Part shown: positions 1 through 7,907 of the stretch, piece after piece
Layout of the letters: the number at the start of each line of letters is the position of its first letter
How positions within the stretch are numbered: the first letter of the stretch is position 1
Source of the DNA: Lysobacter sp. cf310
GTDB taxonomy: Bacteria; Pseudomonadota; Gammaproteobacteria; Xanthomonadales; Xanthomonadaceae
Assembly (NCBI RefSeq): GCF_900114355.1
Contig: NZ_FOSS01000001.1
Span: 707,386-771,385, forward strand
Direction of reading: 5' to 3'
Length of the DNA: 64,000 nucleotides
The notes under the pieces: model-generated
Database searches by the model: none
Told to the model about the DNA's origin: nothing
Seen by the model: the letters and a program-made list of their open reading frames with translations, nothing else
Program-made: the position numbers and the translations under genes

Positions 1-240
1 GTCGTGCCGCTGGCGGTCAACCTGGCATTGGCGGCGGGCGGCAACCCGACCGCGTTCGCGCTGATCGTGGCGCTGTCGGCCTCGAACAATTTCATGACCG
101 CGTCCAATCCGGTGATCTCGATGATCACCGGCCCGGCCGGCTACACCGGCAAGGAGCTGTGGAAGATCGGCGCGCCGCTGTCGCTGATCTACACGGTGAT
201 CGCGGTGCTGATGGTGAATCTGCTGTTCTGGGGCAAGTGA
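1..240 (+). CDS. SLC13/DASS-family permease, C-terminal fragment
   Basis: The gene enters from outside the window; only the last 79 residues are visible, in frame from base 1 to the TGA at 238-240. They hold two hydrophobic stretches and the motif run SNNFMTASNP followed by GPAGYTGKELWKIGAPL. This is the usual end of SLC13/DASS divalent-anion:sodium symporters, where a Ser/Asn-rich hairpin precedes the last membrane helix. The protein would sit in the inner membrane and import dicarboxylates, citrate or sulfate. The substrate cannot be told from this fragment. It converges on the Rieske gene across a palindromic repeat. Confidence 0.75.
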   Translation, partial: VVPLAVNLALAAGGNPTAFALIVALSASNNFMTASNPVISMITGPAGYTGKELWKIGAPLSLIYTVIAVLMVNLLFWGK

Positions 241-279
241 GCCGCTGCGCTGCTTGGATGCAAGCAGGAGCAAAGCAGA

Positions 280-398
280 AGCAAATCCCCCTAGCCCCCC
301 TTTTGCAAAGGGGGGAACTGATTCGCAGCGAAATGAGCGTGCGTTCGGGCAGCGGCTGTTTATTCCCCCTTTTAGAAAGGGGGGCTGGGGGATTTGCT
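280..398. repeat. Dispersed palindromic repeat, AAATCCCCC family (copy 1)
   Basis: Two inverted arms, 280-304 (AGCAAATCCCCC, then a C-run and TTTT) and 376-398 (ending GGGGGATTTGCT), can fold into one long hairpin. Each arm lies beside its own small C-run/G-run hairpin. Related copies occur at 5489-5691 and twice in 33004-33424. It lies between two convergent genes, so the RNA form could stop transcription from both sides; that role is inferred. Confidence 0.75.
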
Positions 399-414
399 CT
401 CAGCCCCGCAGCAC

Positions 415-795
415 CTAAGCCAACCAGACCGCCCCGTCGCGCACCACCACCGCGATCGCGCGCAGCGCTTCGCCGCGGCAGGGGCCGGCCACGCAGGTAC
501 CGCCGCCCAGCTCGAAGCTGGCGCCGTGCGCGGCGCATACCAGCAGGCCGTCCTTGCTTTTGAGGAACTGACCCGGCGCCCAGTCCAGGCGGCGGCCGGC
601 GTGCGGGCAGATGTTGAGCCAGGCGCGCACGCCGGTTTCGTCGCGGTACAGCAGCAGCGATTCGGCGTCGCCGGCTATGCTGGCCTCCGCCTCGGCGAAG
701 CCGCCCACGGCGATGCGCTCCAACGAAATCAAGGGCTGCGCCGCCGAACCGCCGGCTTCGGCATGGTTTAACGAAGTTCTCACACCCTCGTCCAT
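415..795 (-). CDS. Rieske [2Fe-2S] domain protein
   Basis: A small cytoplasmic protein of about 126 residues. The two Rieske cluster-binding boxes are present: CPHAG (Cys and His ligands) and, 21 residues after that His, CAAHG (Cys and His ligands). Stand-alone proteins of this size usually act as ferredoxin-like electron carriers or as the ferredoxin part of a dioxygenase or nitrite reductase; nothing nearby identifies a partner. The ATG at 795 was chosen (MDEGVRTS). An in-frame start at 843 would leave only 10 bp to the divergent gene, and starts nearer the domain are also possible. Confidence 0.8.
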   Translation of the reverse strand: MDEGVRTSLNHAEAGGSAAQPLISLERIAVGGFAEAEASIAGDAESLLLYRDETGVRAWLNICPHAGRRLDWAPGQFLKSKDGLLVCAAHGASFELGGGTCVAGPCRGEALRAIAVVVRDGAVWLA

Positions 796-853
796 CGCTG
801 GTCCGATACTCGTCCGTCCGGCCTTGTTGCCACATTGTGTCACGACACAAGAA

Positions 854-1165
854 ATGTTCGCCCACAGCTTCCGCTTCGACCATCACCAATTCCAGCAGCG
901 CATGCGCAACGCCTTCGAGCCGCGCAAGCCGCGCCACCCACTGCTGCGCTTCGCCGTCGGCGTGGTCGGCCTGGGCTTGCTGGCACTGCTGGTGATGTTC
1001 AGCGTCGTGATCGGCACGGCGATGATCGTCGCCGGCATCGTCTACAAACTGTGGAAGGGCCGCGGCAAGCCGATGGCGGCGCGCGACCCGCGCATCGTCG
1101 AAGGCGAGTACCGCGTCGTCGATGCCGCGCGCATCGAACGCGGCGATACCACCCGACCCCTGTAA
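854..1165 (+). CDS. Small membrane protein of unknown function
   Basis: 103 residues. The N-terminus is basic and rich in His, Phe and Arg. One strongly hydrophobic helix (about residues 31-63) follows, and then a short polar tail containing VEGEYRVVD. No catalytic motif is visible and I do not recognise a named family. It is probably a single-span inner-membrane protein with both ends polar. Its stop is 8 bp before the FAH-family gene, so the two are probably co-transcribed. The ATG at 854 is the first in frame that does not overlap the divergent Rieske gene. Confidence 0.65.
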   Translation: MFAHSFRFDHHQFQQRMRNAFEPRKPRHPLLRFAVGVVGLGLLALLVMFSVVIGTAMIVAGIVYKLWKGRGKPMAARDPRIVEGEYRVVDAARIERGDTTRPL

Positions 1166-1173
1166 GGCCCGCA

Positions 1174-1887
1174 ATGACCGATGTGATCGCGGCACCGCCG
1201 CAGCCCCGTATTCCGGTCCGCGGCGGCGGACAGTTCCCGGTCCGCCGCATCTACTGCGTCGGTCGAAATTTCGCCGAGCATGCGCGCGAAATGGGCGCCG
1301 CCGTCCCCACCTCGGCCGCCGATCGCGGCCGTCCGGTGTTTTTCCTAAAGCCCGCCGACGCGATCGTGCTGGACGAAGCCGTGCCCTACCCGCGCGGCAC
1401 CCAGGACCTGCACCACGAAGTCGAGCTGGTGGTGGCGCTGGGCCGCGACGCGCCCGCCGGCGAACTCGACCCGGCCCAGGCCGGCGCGCTGGTGTTCGGT
1501 TACGCGGTCGGCCTGGACCTGACCCGGCGCGACCTGCAGACCGCGGCCAAGGCCAAAGGCCTGCCCTGGGACACCGGCAAGGCCTTCGATCATTCCGCGC
1601 CGGTCAGCCCGATCGTGCCGGTGGCCGAGGTCGGCGAGCTCGGCGCGCGCGGGCTCAGCCTGGAGGTCAACGGCCAGCTGCGCCAGCGCGGCTCGCTCGA
1701 CGATCTGGTCTGGAACGTGCCGGAGATCCTGCACGAACTGTCGCGCCTGTACGCCCTGCGCGCGGGCGACCTGGTGTTCATGGGCACGCCGGCCGGCGTC
1801 GCCGCGCTGCAGCCCGGCGACCGCTACCACGCCGTGCTCGAAGGCGTGGCCGAACTGCACGGCCAGATCGCGCCCGCGACGGTATAG
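1174..1887 (+). CDS. Fumarylacetoacetate hydrolase family protein
   Basis: 237 residues, a single FAH fold. The divalent-metal ligands typical of the family can be placed: [11 protein letters not shown] supplies the paired Glu residues and [14 protein letters not shown] the Asp. The early segment [17 protein letters not shown] and the FMGTPAG motif near the C-terminus match the short bacterial members, which act as acylpyruvases, oxaloacetate decarboxylases or tautomerases, or on catechol-pathway keto acids. The exact substrate cannot be decided. It sits 8 bp after a small membrane protein and 46 bp before mscL. Confidence 0.9.
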   Translation: MTDVIAAPPQPRIPVRGGGQFPVRRIYCVGRNFAEHAREMGAAVPTSAADRGRPVFFLKPADAIVLDEAVPYPRGTQDLHHEVELVVALGRDAPAGELDPAQAGALVFGYAVGLDLTRRDLQTAAKAKGLPWDTGKAFDHSAPVSPIVPVAEVGELGARGLSLEVNGQLRQRGSLDDLVWNVPEILHELSRLYALRAGDLVFMGTPAGVAALQPGDRYHAVLEGVAELHGQIAPATV

Positions 1888-1933
1888 TCGGGCGTTAGGC
1901 ACCCCCGTGCCGTTCAATCCAGGGAGACCCGCC

Positions 1934-2341
1934 ATGGGCATGATCAGCGAGTTCAAGGAATTCATTTCGCGCGGCAACGTCGTCGACCTCGCGGTCGGCG
2001 TGGTGATCGGCGCCGCGTTCGGCAAGATCGTCACCGCGCTGGTCGACGGCATCGTGATGCCGGTGATCGGCTTCTTCAGCGGCGGCGTCAGCGTCAGCGA
2101 CTGGAAGTACGTGCTCAAGCCCTCGCAGCTGGACGCGGCGGGCAAGGAAGTCGCGGCCGAGGTCGCGATCAAGTACGGCCTGTTCCTGCAGACCGCGATC
2201 GATTTCCTGCTGATCGCGCTGGTGATCTTCCTGGTGCTGAAGGCCTACAACAAGGTGCGCAAGCCGGCCGAGGCGGCCGCCCCGGCCACGCCGGAGGACG
2301 TGCTGCTGCTGCGCGAGATCCGCGACTCGCTGAAGAAGTAA
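1934..2341 (+). CDS. mscL: Large-conductance mechanosensitive channel MscL
   Basis: 135 residues, the normal MscL length. It forms the homopentameric inner-membrane pore that opens under membrane tension to release solutes on osmotic downshock. Visible features are the amphipathic N-terminal helix ([12 protein letters not shown]), TM1 with the conserved [16 protein letters not shown] pore segment, a periplasmic loop, TM2 (about residues 77-99) and the C-terminal cytoplasmic helix ending [11 protein letters not shown]. The ATG at 1934 follows an AGGGAGA ribosome-binding site. A strong hairpin follows the stop. Confidence 0.97.
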   Translation: MGMISEFKEFISRGNVVDLAVGVVIGAAFGKIVTALVDGIVMPVIGFFSGGVSVSDWKYVLKPSQLDAAGKEVAAEVAIKYGLFLQTAIDFLLIALVIFLVLKAYNKVRKPAEAAAPATPEDVLLLREIRDSLKK

Positions 2342-2361
2342 GCGGTTCGCCGCGACGCCCC

Positions 2362-2388
2362 GCAACGGCCGCCTAGTGCGGCCGTTGC
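2362..2388 (+). terminator. Hairpin after mscL, probable terminator
   Basis: A perfect 11-bp stem (GCAACGGCCGC / GCGGCCGTTGC) with a 5-nt loop begins 20 bp after the mscL stop. There is no run of T after it, so it is either a weak intrinsic terminator or a 3'-end stabilising hairpin. Confidence 0.6.
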
Positions 2389-2411
2389 GCTGTCTGGGCT
2401 CGCTCTGCTGT

Positions 2412-2558
2412 GGGGTAGGAGCGGCGTGAGCCGCGACCACGCATCCCATTGACGACGCAAGGTGGACAAAGCAGGTCTGTTGCAATCGAAAGCCGAGACG
2501 AGCCGCAGCTTTCGTCTACGCCGATTGCCGCGATCGCGGCTTACGCCGCTCCTACCCC
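2412..2558. repeat. Inverted pair of GGGGTAGGAGCGGCGTGAGC repeats
   Basis: Arms 2412-2436 and 2534-2558 are 25-nt reverse complements with a single difference (a G-T wobble in RNA). Each arm is itself palindromic (GCGGCGTGAGCCGC). This is a REP-like dispersed element of the type common in xanthomonads. Together with the mscL hairpin it fills most of the 427-bp gap between mscL and the M28 peptidase; I see no gene there. Confidence 0.7.
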
Positions 2559-2768
2559 GAAGCTGGCTTATGGGGTTGTGGCGCCATAGGACGGCAAGGA
2601 GCATTTCCAGCCCCGAAACGACAACTTCGGCAAACGCAGGAGCCAGCCTCAAGCGCCGCGATAGTCAGCGACAAAAAACGCTCAAGTCCGACGTGACTTG
2701 AGGCATGCAAGCCGCGCGCCGCGGGTTGCTAAGCTCGACGCTTCGTCTTTGCAGCCGGGGAGTTGGGA

Positions 2769-4193
2769 ATGCGTGCACCGTTGTGGGCGGCCATGGCCGT
2801 CGTCTTGTCCGTCGCCACGCTGAGCGGCCCCGCGTACGCGGCCGAGCGCGAAACCCGCATCCCCGAGTCCGCCCTGGCCAACGTCGCCCAGCTGCGCGAA
2901 CGCGCGCTGGCCAGCGACCTGGGCTATCGCATCACCGAATCGCTGACCACCGAGGTCGGTCCGCGCCTGGCCGGCAGCGAAGCCGATGCGCGCGCGGTCG
3001 CCTGGGCGCAGGCCAAGTTCCGCGAACTGGGCTTCGACAAGGTCTGGCTGGAACCGGTGAGCTTCCCGAAGTGGGAGCGCCGCAGCGAGCATGCCGAGGT
3101 GCTGGGCGCGCATCGCCAGCCGCTGACCCTGACCGCGCTGGGCGGCAGCCCGGGCGGCACGGTCGAGGCCGAGGTCGTGCGCTTCGCCGACCTGGCCGCG
3201 CTGGAAGCCGCGCCGGCCGGCTCGCTGGCCGGCAAGATCGCCTTCGTCGACTACCGCATGCAGCGCGCCCGCGACGGCGCCGGTTACGGCCCCGGCTCGC
3301 GCGTGCGCAGCCGCGCGCCCTCGGCGGCGATCCGCGCCGGCGCGGCCGCCATGCTGATGCGCTCGGCCGGCACCGACTCGCACCGAGCCCCGCACACCGG
3401 CATCACCCGCTTCGACGAGGGCCTGACCCCGATCCCGTCCGCCGCGCTGGCCGCGCCCGACGCCGACCAGCTCGCGCGCCTGGTCGCCAAGGGTCCGGTC
3501 AAGGTCCGCGTCGCCCTGGACTGCGGCTGGGACGGCACCGCCACCTCGCACAACGTGATCGGCGAAATCCGCGGCAGCAAGAAGCCCGACGAGGTCGTCA
3601 TCATCGGCGGCCACCTGGATTCCTGGGACCTGGGCACCGGCGCGATCGACGACGGCGCCGGCGTCGGCCTGACCATGGCCGCCGGCAAGCTGATCGGCGA
3701 GATGAAGCAGCGCCCCGCGCGCAGCGTGCGCGTGATCGCCTACGCCAACGAGGAGCAGGGCCTGTACGGCGGCAAGGCCTACGCGGCCGCGCACGCCAAC
3801 GCCGTCGCCAAGCACCAGATCGGCGCCGAGAGCGACTTCGGCGCGGGCCGCATCTACGCCTACTCCAGTTCGGCGCCCGCGCACGCGCAGGCCGCCGACA
3901 AGCAGATCGCCGAAGCGCTGGCACCGCTGGGCATCGAGTACACGCCGGGCAAGGGCGGCCCGGGTCCGGACATCGGGCCGATCGCCGAGCGCGGCATGGC
4001 CTGGGCGCGCCTGGCCCAGGACGGCAGCGATTACTTCGACCTGCACCACACGCCCGACGACACCTTCGACAAGATCGATCCCAAGGCGCTGGCGCAGAAC
4101 GTCGCCGCCTACGCGGTGTTCGCCTATCTGGCCGCCTCCGCCGACGGCGACTTCGGCAGCCAGCCCAAGGCCGCGCCGGTTCCGGAAGAGTAA
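2769..4193 (+). CDS. Secreted M28-family metallopeptidase
   Basis: 474 residues with an N-terminal signal peptide (cut near AYA-AE, about residue 24). It is a zinc aminopeptidase or carboxypeptidase of clan MH. The di-zinc ligands can be read in order: GGHLDSWD (His, with the supporting Asp), DDGAG (bridging Asp), NEEQG (general-base Glu and ligand Glu), ESD (Asp) and HHTPDD (last His). A PA-like insert lies at about residues 110-230. It resembles bacterial homologues of plasma glutamate carboxypeptidase. The ATG at 2769 was taken over the TTG six bases upstream. It probably acts in the periplasm or outside the cell on peptides. Confidence 0.92.
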   Translation: MRAPLWAAMAVVLSVATLSGPAYAAERETRIPESALANVAQLRERALASDLGYRITESLTTEVGPRLAGSEADARAVAWAQAKFRELGFDKVWLEPVSFPKWERRSEHAEVLGAHRQPLTLTALGGSPGGTVEAEVVRFADLAALEAAPAGSLAGKIAFVDYRMQRARDGAGYGPGSRVRSRAPSAAIRAGAAAMLMRSAGTDSHRAPHTGITRFDEGLTPIPSAALAAPDADQLARLVAKGPVKVRVALDCGWDGTATSHNVIGEIRGSKKPDEVVIIGGHLDSWDLGTGAIDDGAGVGLTMAAGKLIGEMKQRPARSVRVIAYANEEQGLYGGKAYAAAHANAVAKHQIGAESDFGAGRIYAYSSSAPAHAQAADKQIAEALAPLGIEYTPGKGGPGPDIGPIAERGMAWARLAQDGSDYFDLHHTPDDTFDKIDPKALAQNVAAYAVFAYLAASADGDFGSQPKAAPVPEE

Positions 4194-4233
4194 GCGCCGC
4201 ACGCGAGCCCTAACGCCCCCCGTTTCAACGACA

Positions 4234-4256
4234 GGGCGCCGGCATCCCCGGCGCCC
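4234..4256 (+). terminator. Hairpin after the M28 peptidase gene
   Basis: A perfect 9-bp stem (GGGCGCCGG / CCGGCGCCC) with a 5-nt loop lies 40 bp after the peptidase stop and just before the next start. No T-run follows; it is a probable attenuating or terminating hairpin. Confidence 0.5.
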
Positions 4257-4272
4257 GCTTGCCGAGGTCGCC

Positions 4273-4722
4273 ATGCACGTCGCTGCGTCGCCGTACCGCT
4301 GCATCCTCGCTGTCGCGCTGCTGCTGGGCGGCCTGGCGCCGCCATCTGCGGCGCGGGCCGAAGTCGAAGCCGCCGCGCCCGCGCCGCTGCACCAGCTGCG
4401 CATCTACCGCGTGCATCCGGGCAACGAACGCGCCTTCCACGAACGCTTCCGCGATCACGCCCTGCGCATCATGGACCGCCACGGTTTCGAGGTAATTGCG
4501 ACCTGGCAGGCGCAGGCCGAGGGCCGCAGCGAATTCGTCTACCTGCTGCAGTGGCCGGACGAGGCCGCGATGAAGCGCGCCTGGGCCGGCTTCATGGCCG
4601 ACGCCGAGTGGAGCGCGATCAAGCAGCGCACCGGCGCCGAGTACGGCCGTTTCGTGGACGGCATCGAAGACCGCAGCCTGCGCCTGACCGACTACTCGCC
4701 GCGCCGCCGCCTGGCCGATTGA
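4273..4722 (+). CDS. Secreted NIPSNAP-family protein
   Basis: 149 residues. A signal peptide (about residues 1-29) precedes one NIPSNAP/dimeric alpha-beta barrel domain. The hallmarks are the opening LHQLRIYRVHPGNERAFHERF, the central beta strand FEVIATWQAQ and the EFVYLLQWPDEAAMKRAWAGF segment. Family members are small ferredoxin-like-fold proteins of unclear activity, often near monooxygenases or hydrolases. The export signal suggests a periplasmic role, which is less usual for the family. It lies 79 bp after the M28 peptidase on the same strand and may share its transcript. Confidence 0.85.
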   Translation: MHVAASPYRCILAVALLLGGLAPPSAARAEVEAAAPAPLHQLRIYRVHPGNERAFHERFRDHALRIMDRHGFEVIATWQAQAEGRSEFVYLLQWPDEAAMKRAWAGFMADAEWSAIKQRTGAEYGRFVDGIEDRSLRLTDYSPRRRLAD

Positions 4723-4867
4723 ACCGCCCGGCCAAGCGTGGCCGCGACCGTTCGTCGCTCGCGCCGGGCCCGATCGTCGCATCGCTTCACAGCCGTCCCC
4801 CAGCGTCGTTGCGCGGGCTTAGACTGGCCGCGCAAGGAACGCCCATCCACCGACCAGGAACGCCGCC

Positions 4868-5440
4868 ATGTCCTTCCCGACCGCCGTCAACGATCAGATC
4901 ACCGATGCCGTCACCCAGAGCAACGTCAAAGTCATCGGCGAAGCGCCGGCTTTCGCGATGGGCTCGATCTACCAGAGCATGGCCCACTCGACCGGCATCC
5001 TGTTTCAGAATGCCGTCGCCGCGCAGCAGCAGCAGAACATCCTGATGCAGGCCGCGGTCAACCAGGGCGTGATGCAGATCTACTCGATCGACACGATGGC
5101 GGCGGCCGGCGCGGAGCAGTTGCAGGCGACGGCCGAGCACAGCGCCGCCGGCCTCAAGAACACGGCCAGCAGCGCCGGCGTGAGTTCGCAGATCGTCGAC
5201 GCGGTGAAGCAGAGCCTGCACGACGTGCTCGGCAGCGCCGGCGACTTTTCCTACGCGGTGCGCTGCGCGGCCGAAGCCATGCAGGCCGCGCTGGACGACA
5301 TCAACGAAAGCGCACAGCACGAAAGCATGCGCACCCTGCAGTTGGCCGCAACCGCGGCCTGCCTGCGCGCGATGATCGCCGATCCGGACAAGGCCGACGC
5401 CTACGCGGGCGTGCTGGATACGATCCGTCGTCTGAGCTGA
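4868..5440 (+). CDS. RebB-family R-body protein homologue
   Basis: 190 residues. The first ~75 match the RebB/'killing trait' family: AVNDQITDAVTQSNVKVIGE, then APAFAMGSIYQSMAHSTG, a NAVAAQQQQN segment and a short hydrophobic helix. RebB-type proteins polymerise into R-bodies, coiled protein ribbons that unroll and rupture cells. Here the domain is followed by an unfamiliar ~110-residue helical C-terminal extension with three Cys. No rebA, rebC or rebD homologue is next to it, so it is an orphan copy. The ATG at 4868 follows an AGGAA site. Family assignment is from sequence; polymer formation is inferred. Confidence 0.85.
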   Translation: MSFPTAVNDQITDAVTQSNVKVIGEAPAFAMGSIYQSMAHSTGILFQNAVAAQQQQNILMQAAVNQGVMQIYSIDTMAAAGAEQLQATAEHSAAGLKNTASSAGVSSQIVDAVKQSLHDVLGSAGDFSYAVRCAAEAMQAALDDINESAQHESMRTLQLAATAACLRAMIADPDKADAYAGVLDTIRRLS

Positions 5441-5488
5441 GCGGCGGCGGCCGTTTGAGCGCGGCAGCATCAACAACAGCAAGAACAA

Positions 5489-5691
5489 CAGCAAATTCCC
5501 CAACGCCCGCTGCGCGGGCGTTCGCCCCCTTCTCAAAGGGGGCTGGTGGGCGACCGGCCGTATCGAATTCGCCGGCAGGGGCTCACGGTTTCGAGAATGC
5601 CCGCCCCTTTAGAAGCCCGCGTGCCGACGCCGACCCAATCGCCCGCAAGCATTCCCCCCTTTGAAAAAGGGGGGCCAGGGGGGATTTGCTT
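5489..5691. repeat. Dispersed palindromic repeat, AAATCCCCC family (copy 2)
   Basis: The left end reads AGCAAATTCCCC (5490-5501) and the right end GGGGGGATTTGCT (to about 5691), with internal C-run/G-run hairpins at 5525-5542 and 5652-5674. It fills the 272-bp gap between the convergent RebB and RNA methyltransferase genes. No other feature is seen in that gap. Confidence 0.7.
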
Positions 5692-5712
5692 CCAACGCGC
5701 AGCGACGCCGGA

Positions 5713-6876
5713 TCAAGCGCGCTGTCGCGACGCCCAGGCCGCCAGGAACACCGCAGTCGCCGAAGCCACGTTGAGGCTTTCGACCGCGCCGCTGCCGGGA
5801 ATCGACAGGCGCAGGTCGCAGCTGGCCGCAAGCTCGCGGTCCATGCCCTCGCCTTCGGCGCCGATCACGTAGACCACGCGCTCGGGCAAGGCGGTGGCGA
5901 ACAGATCGGAGCCGCCGCGCACCAGGGTCGCGGCCAGCGCGAAGCCGGCGCCGCGCAACTGGGCGATGGCGTTGTCGCCGCGGCCCAGGCGCACCATCGG
6001 CACCGCCTCGGCGCCGCCTTCGGCCACGCGCGCGGCCGCGCCGGACAGGGCCAGGGTGGAATGCTTGGGCAACAGCACCGCCGAGACGCCGAAATGCGCG
6101 GCGGCGCGCAGGATCGCGCCCAGGTTGTGCGGGTTGCCCACGCCGTCCAGCCACAGCGCGGCCTGCGGGCCGGCCGGCAGATCGCGCAGCCAGGTCGACA
6201 GCGACAGGTTTTCCTCGCGCAGCACGTCGGCCACCACGCCTTCGTGGTGGCTGCTGGCGGCCAGCTTGTCCAGATCGGCGTCCTCGACCACGCGATAGCC
6301 GACGCGATGGGCCACGCACCAGGCCAGCAAGGGCTGCAGGGCCGGAATGCGCGCCTCGCTCAGATACAGCTTGCGGATCGCCTGCGGCCGGCGCGCGAAG
6401 GCCGCGCGCACCGCGTTGAGGCCGTACAGACGCAGCTCGAGATCGCGCGCGCGACGCGGCGCGGCCTCGCCCTGCAATTGCGCCTCGTCCAGACGCTCGC
6501 CGACCTGGAAACCTTGCGCGGGTTCGCGCGGCGGACGCGGCGGACGCGGGCGCTCGCCGTGCGCGGGCGCGGGGCGTTCGCCGCCGCGTGCCGGCTGCGG
6601 CGCGCGTTCGCGCCAGGGCGTGTCGCGCCCGCGCGGCGCATCGCCGCTGCGTTCGCGTTCGCCGTCGCGCGGCCTGTCGTCGCCACGACCGGCCCAGGGA
6701 CCGCCCGCGCGCGGCGGCCGCTCGGCGCCGGCGCGTTCGGGGCCCCCGCGATCGGAGCCGGAACGCTCTTGCCCCGGCCGCTCGCGGCCTGGCGCGCGCT
6801 CGTCGCGGCCGCCCTCGCGCCGCCAGGGATCGCCGCCGCCGGGCGGGCGCGGACCACGGGGAGGATCACGGCGCAT
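5713..6876 (-). CDS. TrmH/SpoU-family RNA 2'-O-methyltransferase with a long Arg-rich N-terminus
   Basis: 387 residues. Residues ~1-130 are low-complexity Arg, Gly and Pro. A substrate-binding L30e-like domain follows (YGLNAVRAAFARRP onward) and then the SPOUT catalytic domain. The three SpoU motifs are clear: GVGNPHNLGAILRAA (motif 1), YVIGAEGEGM (motif 2) and LSIPGSGAVESLNVASATAV (motif 3, AdoMet knot). It methylates a ribose in rRNA or tRNA; the site is unknown. The basic tail probably binds RNA. The ATG at 6876 follows AAGGAG and overlaps the end of the GNAT gene by 11 bp, which suggests coupled translation. Confidence 0.92.
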   Translation of the reverse strand: MRRDPPRGPRPPGGGDPWRREGGRDERAPGRERPGQERSGSDRGGPERAGAERPPRAGGPWAGRGDDRPRDGERERSGDAPRGRDTPWRERAPQPARGGERPAPAHGERPRPPRPPREPAQGFQVGERLDEAQLQGEAAPRRARDLELRLYGLNAVRAAFARRPQAIRKLYLSEARIPALQPLLAWCVAHRVGYRVVEDADLDKLAASSHHEGVVADVLREENLSLSTWLRDLPAGPQAALWLDGVGNPHNLGAILRAAAHFGVSAVLLPKHSTLALSGAAARVAEGGAEAVPMVRLGRGDNAIAQLRGAGFALAATLVRGGSDLFATALPERVVYVIGAEGEGMDRELAASCDLRLSIPGSGAVESLNVASATAVFLAAWASRQRA

Positions 6877-7426
6877 CTTGCAGACTCCTTCTTACCTTGG
6901 CGAACACGCGCAGATCGTGCAGTTCGCCGTACTTGACCACGGCGCCGCGTTGCGCGCCCTCTTCGATGAAACCGTTCTTCAACAACACCTGCGCCGAAGC
7001 GGGGTTGCTGTCGAGCACGGTCGCGTACAAACGATGCAGCTCCAGCTCGCGCATGACCCAGGGCGCGAACGCGCCGACCACGCGCGTCATCAGGCCCCGG
7101 CTCCAATGCGCGCGGCCCAGCCAGTAACCGAACTCGGCGCCGTGACGGCGCTCGCCCTGCCCCGGGCGCGCGCCGATGCCGCCGCAGGCCTGGCCTTCGA
7201 CTTCGATCGCGTAGACCGGATCGGCGAAGCTCACGACCTCGCCGGCCAGGAAACGCTCGCCGTCGTCGCGCGTGTACGGATGCGGAAAGCGGTCGCTGAC
7301 GCCGCGCGCGACCAGAGCGTCGTCGGCGTGCGCGATCAGGCTGGCGAGGTCGTCGCCGCGCCACGGGCGCAGGACGTAGCCCTCGCCCGCCGGTGGCAGG
7401 CGGGCGGCGATGGCGGTGGGGTTCAT
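6866..7426 (-). CDS. GNAT-family N-acetyltransferase (RimJ/RimL type)
   Basis: 186 residues with one acetyltransferase domain. Typical elements are the early YVLRPWRGDDLASLIAHADD, the FGYWLGRAHWSRGLMTRVVG acetyl-CoA segment and the C-terminal LDSNPASAQVLLKNGF motif shared by RimJ/RimL-like enzymes. These transfer an acetyl group from acetyl-CoA to the N-terminus of a ribosomal protein, or to other small or protein substrates. It is the first gene of a two-gene unit with the RNA methyltransferase; both may modify translation components, but that link is inferred. Confidence 0.9.
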   Translation of the reverse strand: MNPTAIAARLPPAGEGYVLRPWRGDDLASLIAHADDALVARGVSDRFPHPYTRDDGERFLAGEVVSFADPVYAIEVEGQACGGIGARPGQGERRHGAEFGYWLGRAHWSRGLMTRVVGAFAPWVMRELELHRLYATVLDSNPASAQVLLKNGFIEEGAQRGAVVKYGELHDLRVFAKVRRSLQDAP

Positions 7427-7483
7427 GCAACTAGCCTAAATGTGCGACCGTCGCGCTGCAAACGGTGCGTGAAAGGAGCAGCG

Positions 7484-7873
7484 GTGAAGACCTATCCGAT
7501 CGAGGAAGTGCATTCCGGCGAGGACGACTGCCTGTGGGTCAGCCTGGGCTTCGCCTCCGAACACGAACCGCTGGACGTGCTGCATATCGTCTGCGCCTAC
7601 GAAGTCGAGCCGCAGGACCGCGAACACGGCATGGACGCGATCTGCCTGGAGCGCGACGACCAGAGCCGCGGCGGCTACGGCGGCGCCGAGCGCATCCTCG
7701 TCGGCGAACGCGCGGTCGAGGTCCGATTGAACGACGCCGGGCGCGCGCACCTCGAACTCGAGGACGGCTTGTGCCTGCTCTGGCCCGCCGAATTGGCGGG
7801 CAAGACCGAAGCGCTGCGGATCCTGGGCCGCATGCGCGAGCGCGAAAGCGGCCGCGTGGTCGAACTGGCCTGA
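7484..7873 (+). CDS. Imm10-family immunity-like protein
   Basis: 129 residues, acidic and cytoplasmic. The pattern of an early GEDDCLWVSLGFA, the central EHGMDAICLERDDQSRGGYGG and the late LRILGRMRE region resembles Imm10 immunity proteins, which neutralise polymorphic or contact-delivered toxins. The GTG at 7484 follows AAAGGAG at 7473-7478. Longer in-frame starts run into the divergent GNAT gene. No toxin gene is adjacent, so this is an orphan immunity gene or a member with another role. Assignment is from family resemblance only. Confidence 0.65.
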   Translation: MKTYPIEEVHSGEDDCLWVSLGFASEHEPLDVLHIVCAYEVEPQDREHGMDAICLERDDQSRGGYGGAERILVGERAVEVRLNDAGRAHLELEDGLCLLWPAELAGKTEALRILGRMRERESGRVVELA

Positions 7874-7903
7874 GTGCGGGAGCGGCGCCTGCCACTCCCG
7901 CAC
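7874..7903. terminator. Bidirectional hairpin between convergent genes
   Basis: A perfect 9-bp stem (GTGCGGGAG / CTCCCGCAC) with a 12-nt loop occupies nearly all of the 34 bp between the Imm10-like gene and the convergent RND permease gene. There is no T-run on either side. Confidence 0.55.
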
Positions 7904-7907
7904 CGGC

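Noticed and set aside
2245-2701. Short open frames over the mscL 3' end and the repeat region
   Set aside because: They consist of translated palindromic repeat and hairpin sequence; no ribosome-binding site or family similarity.
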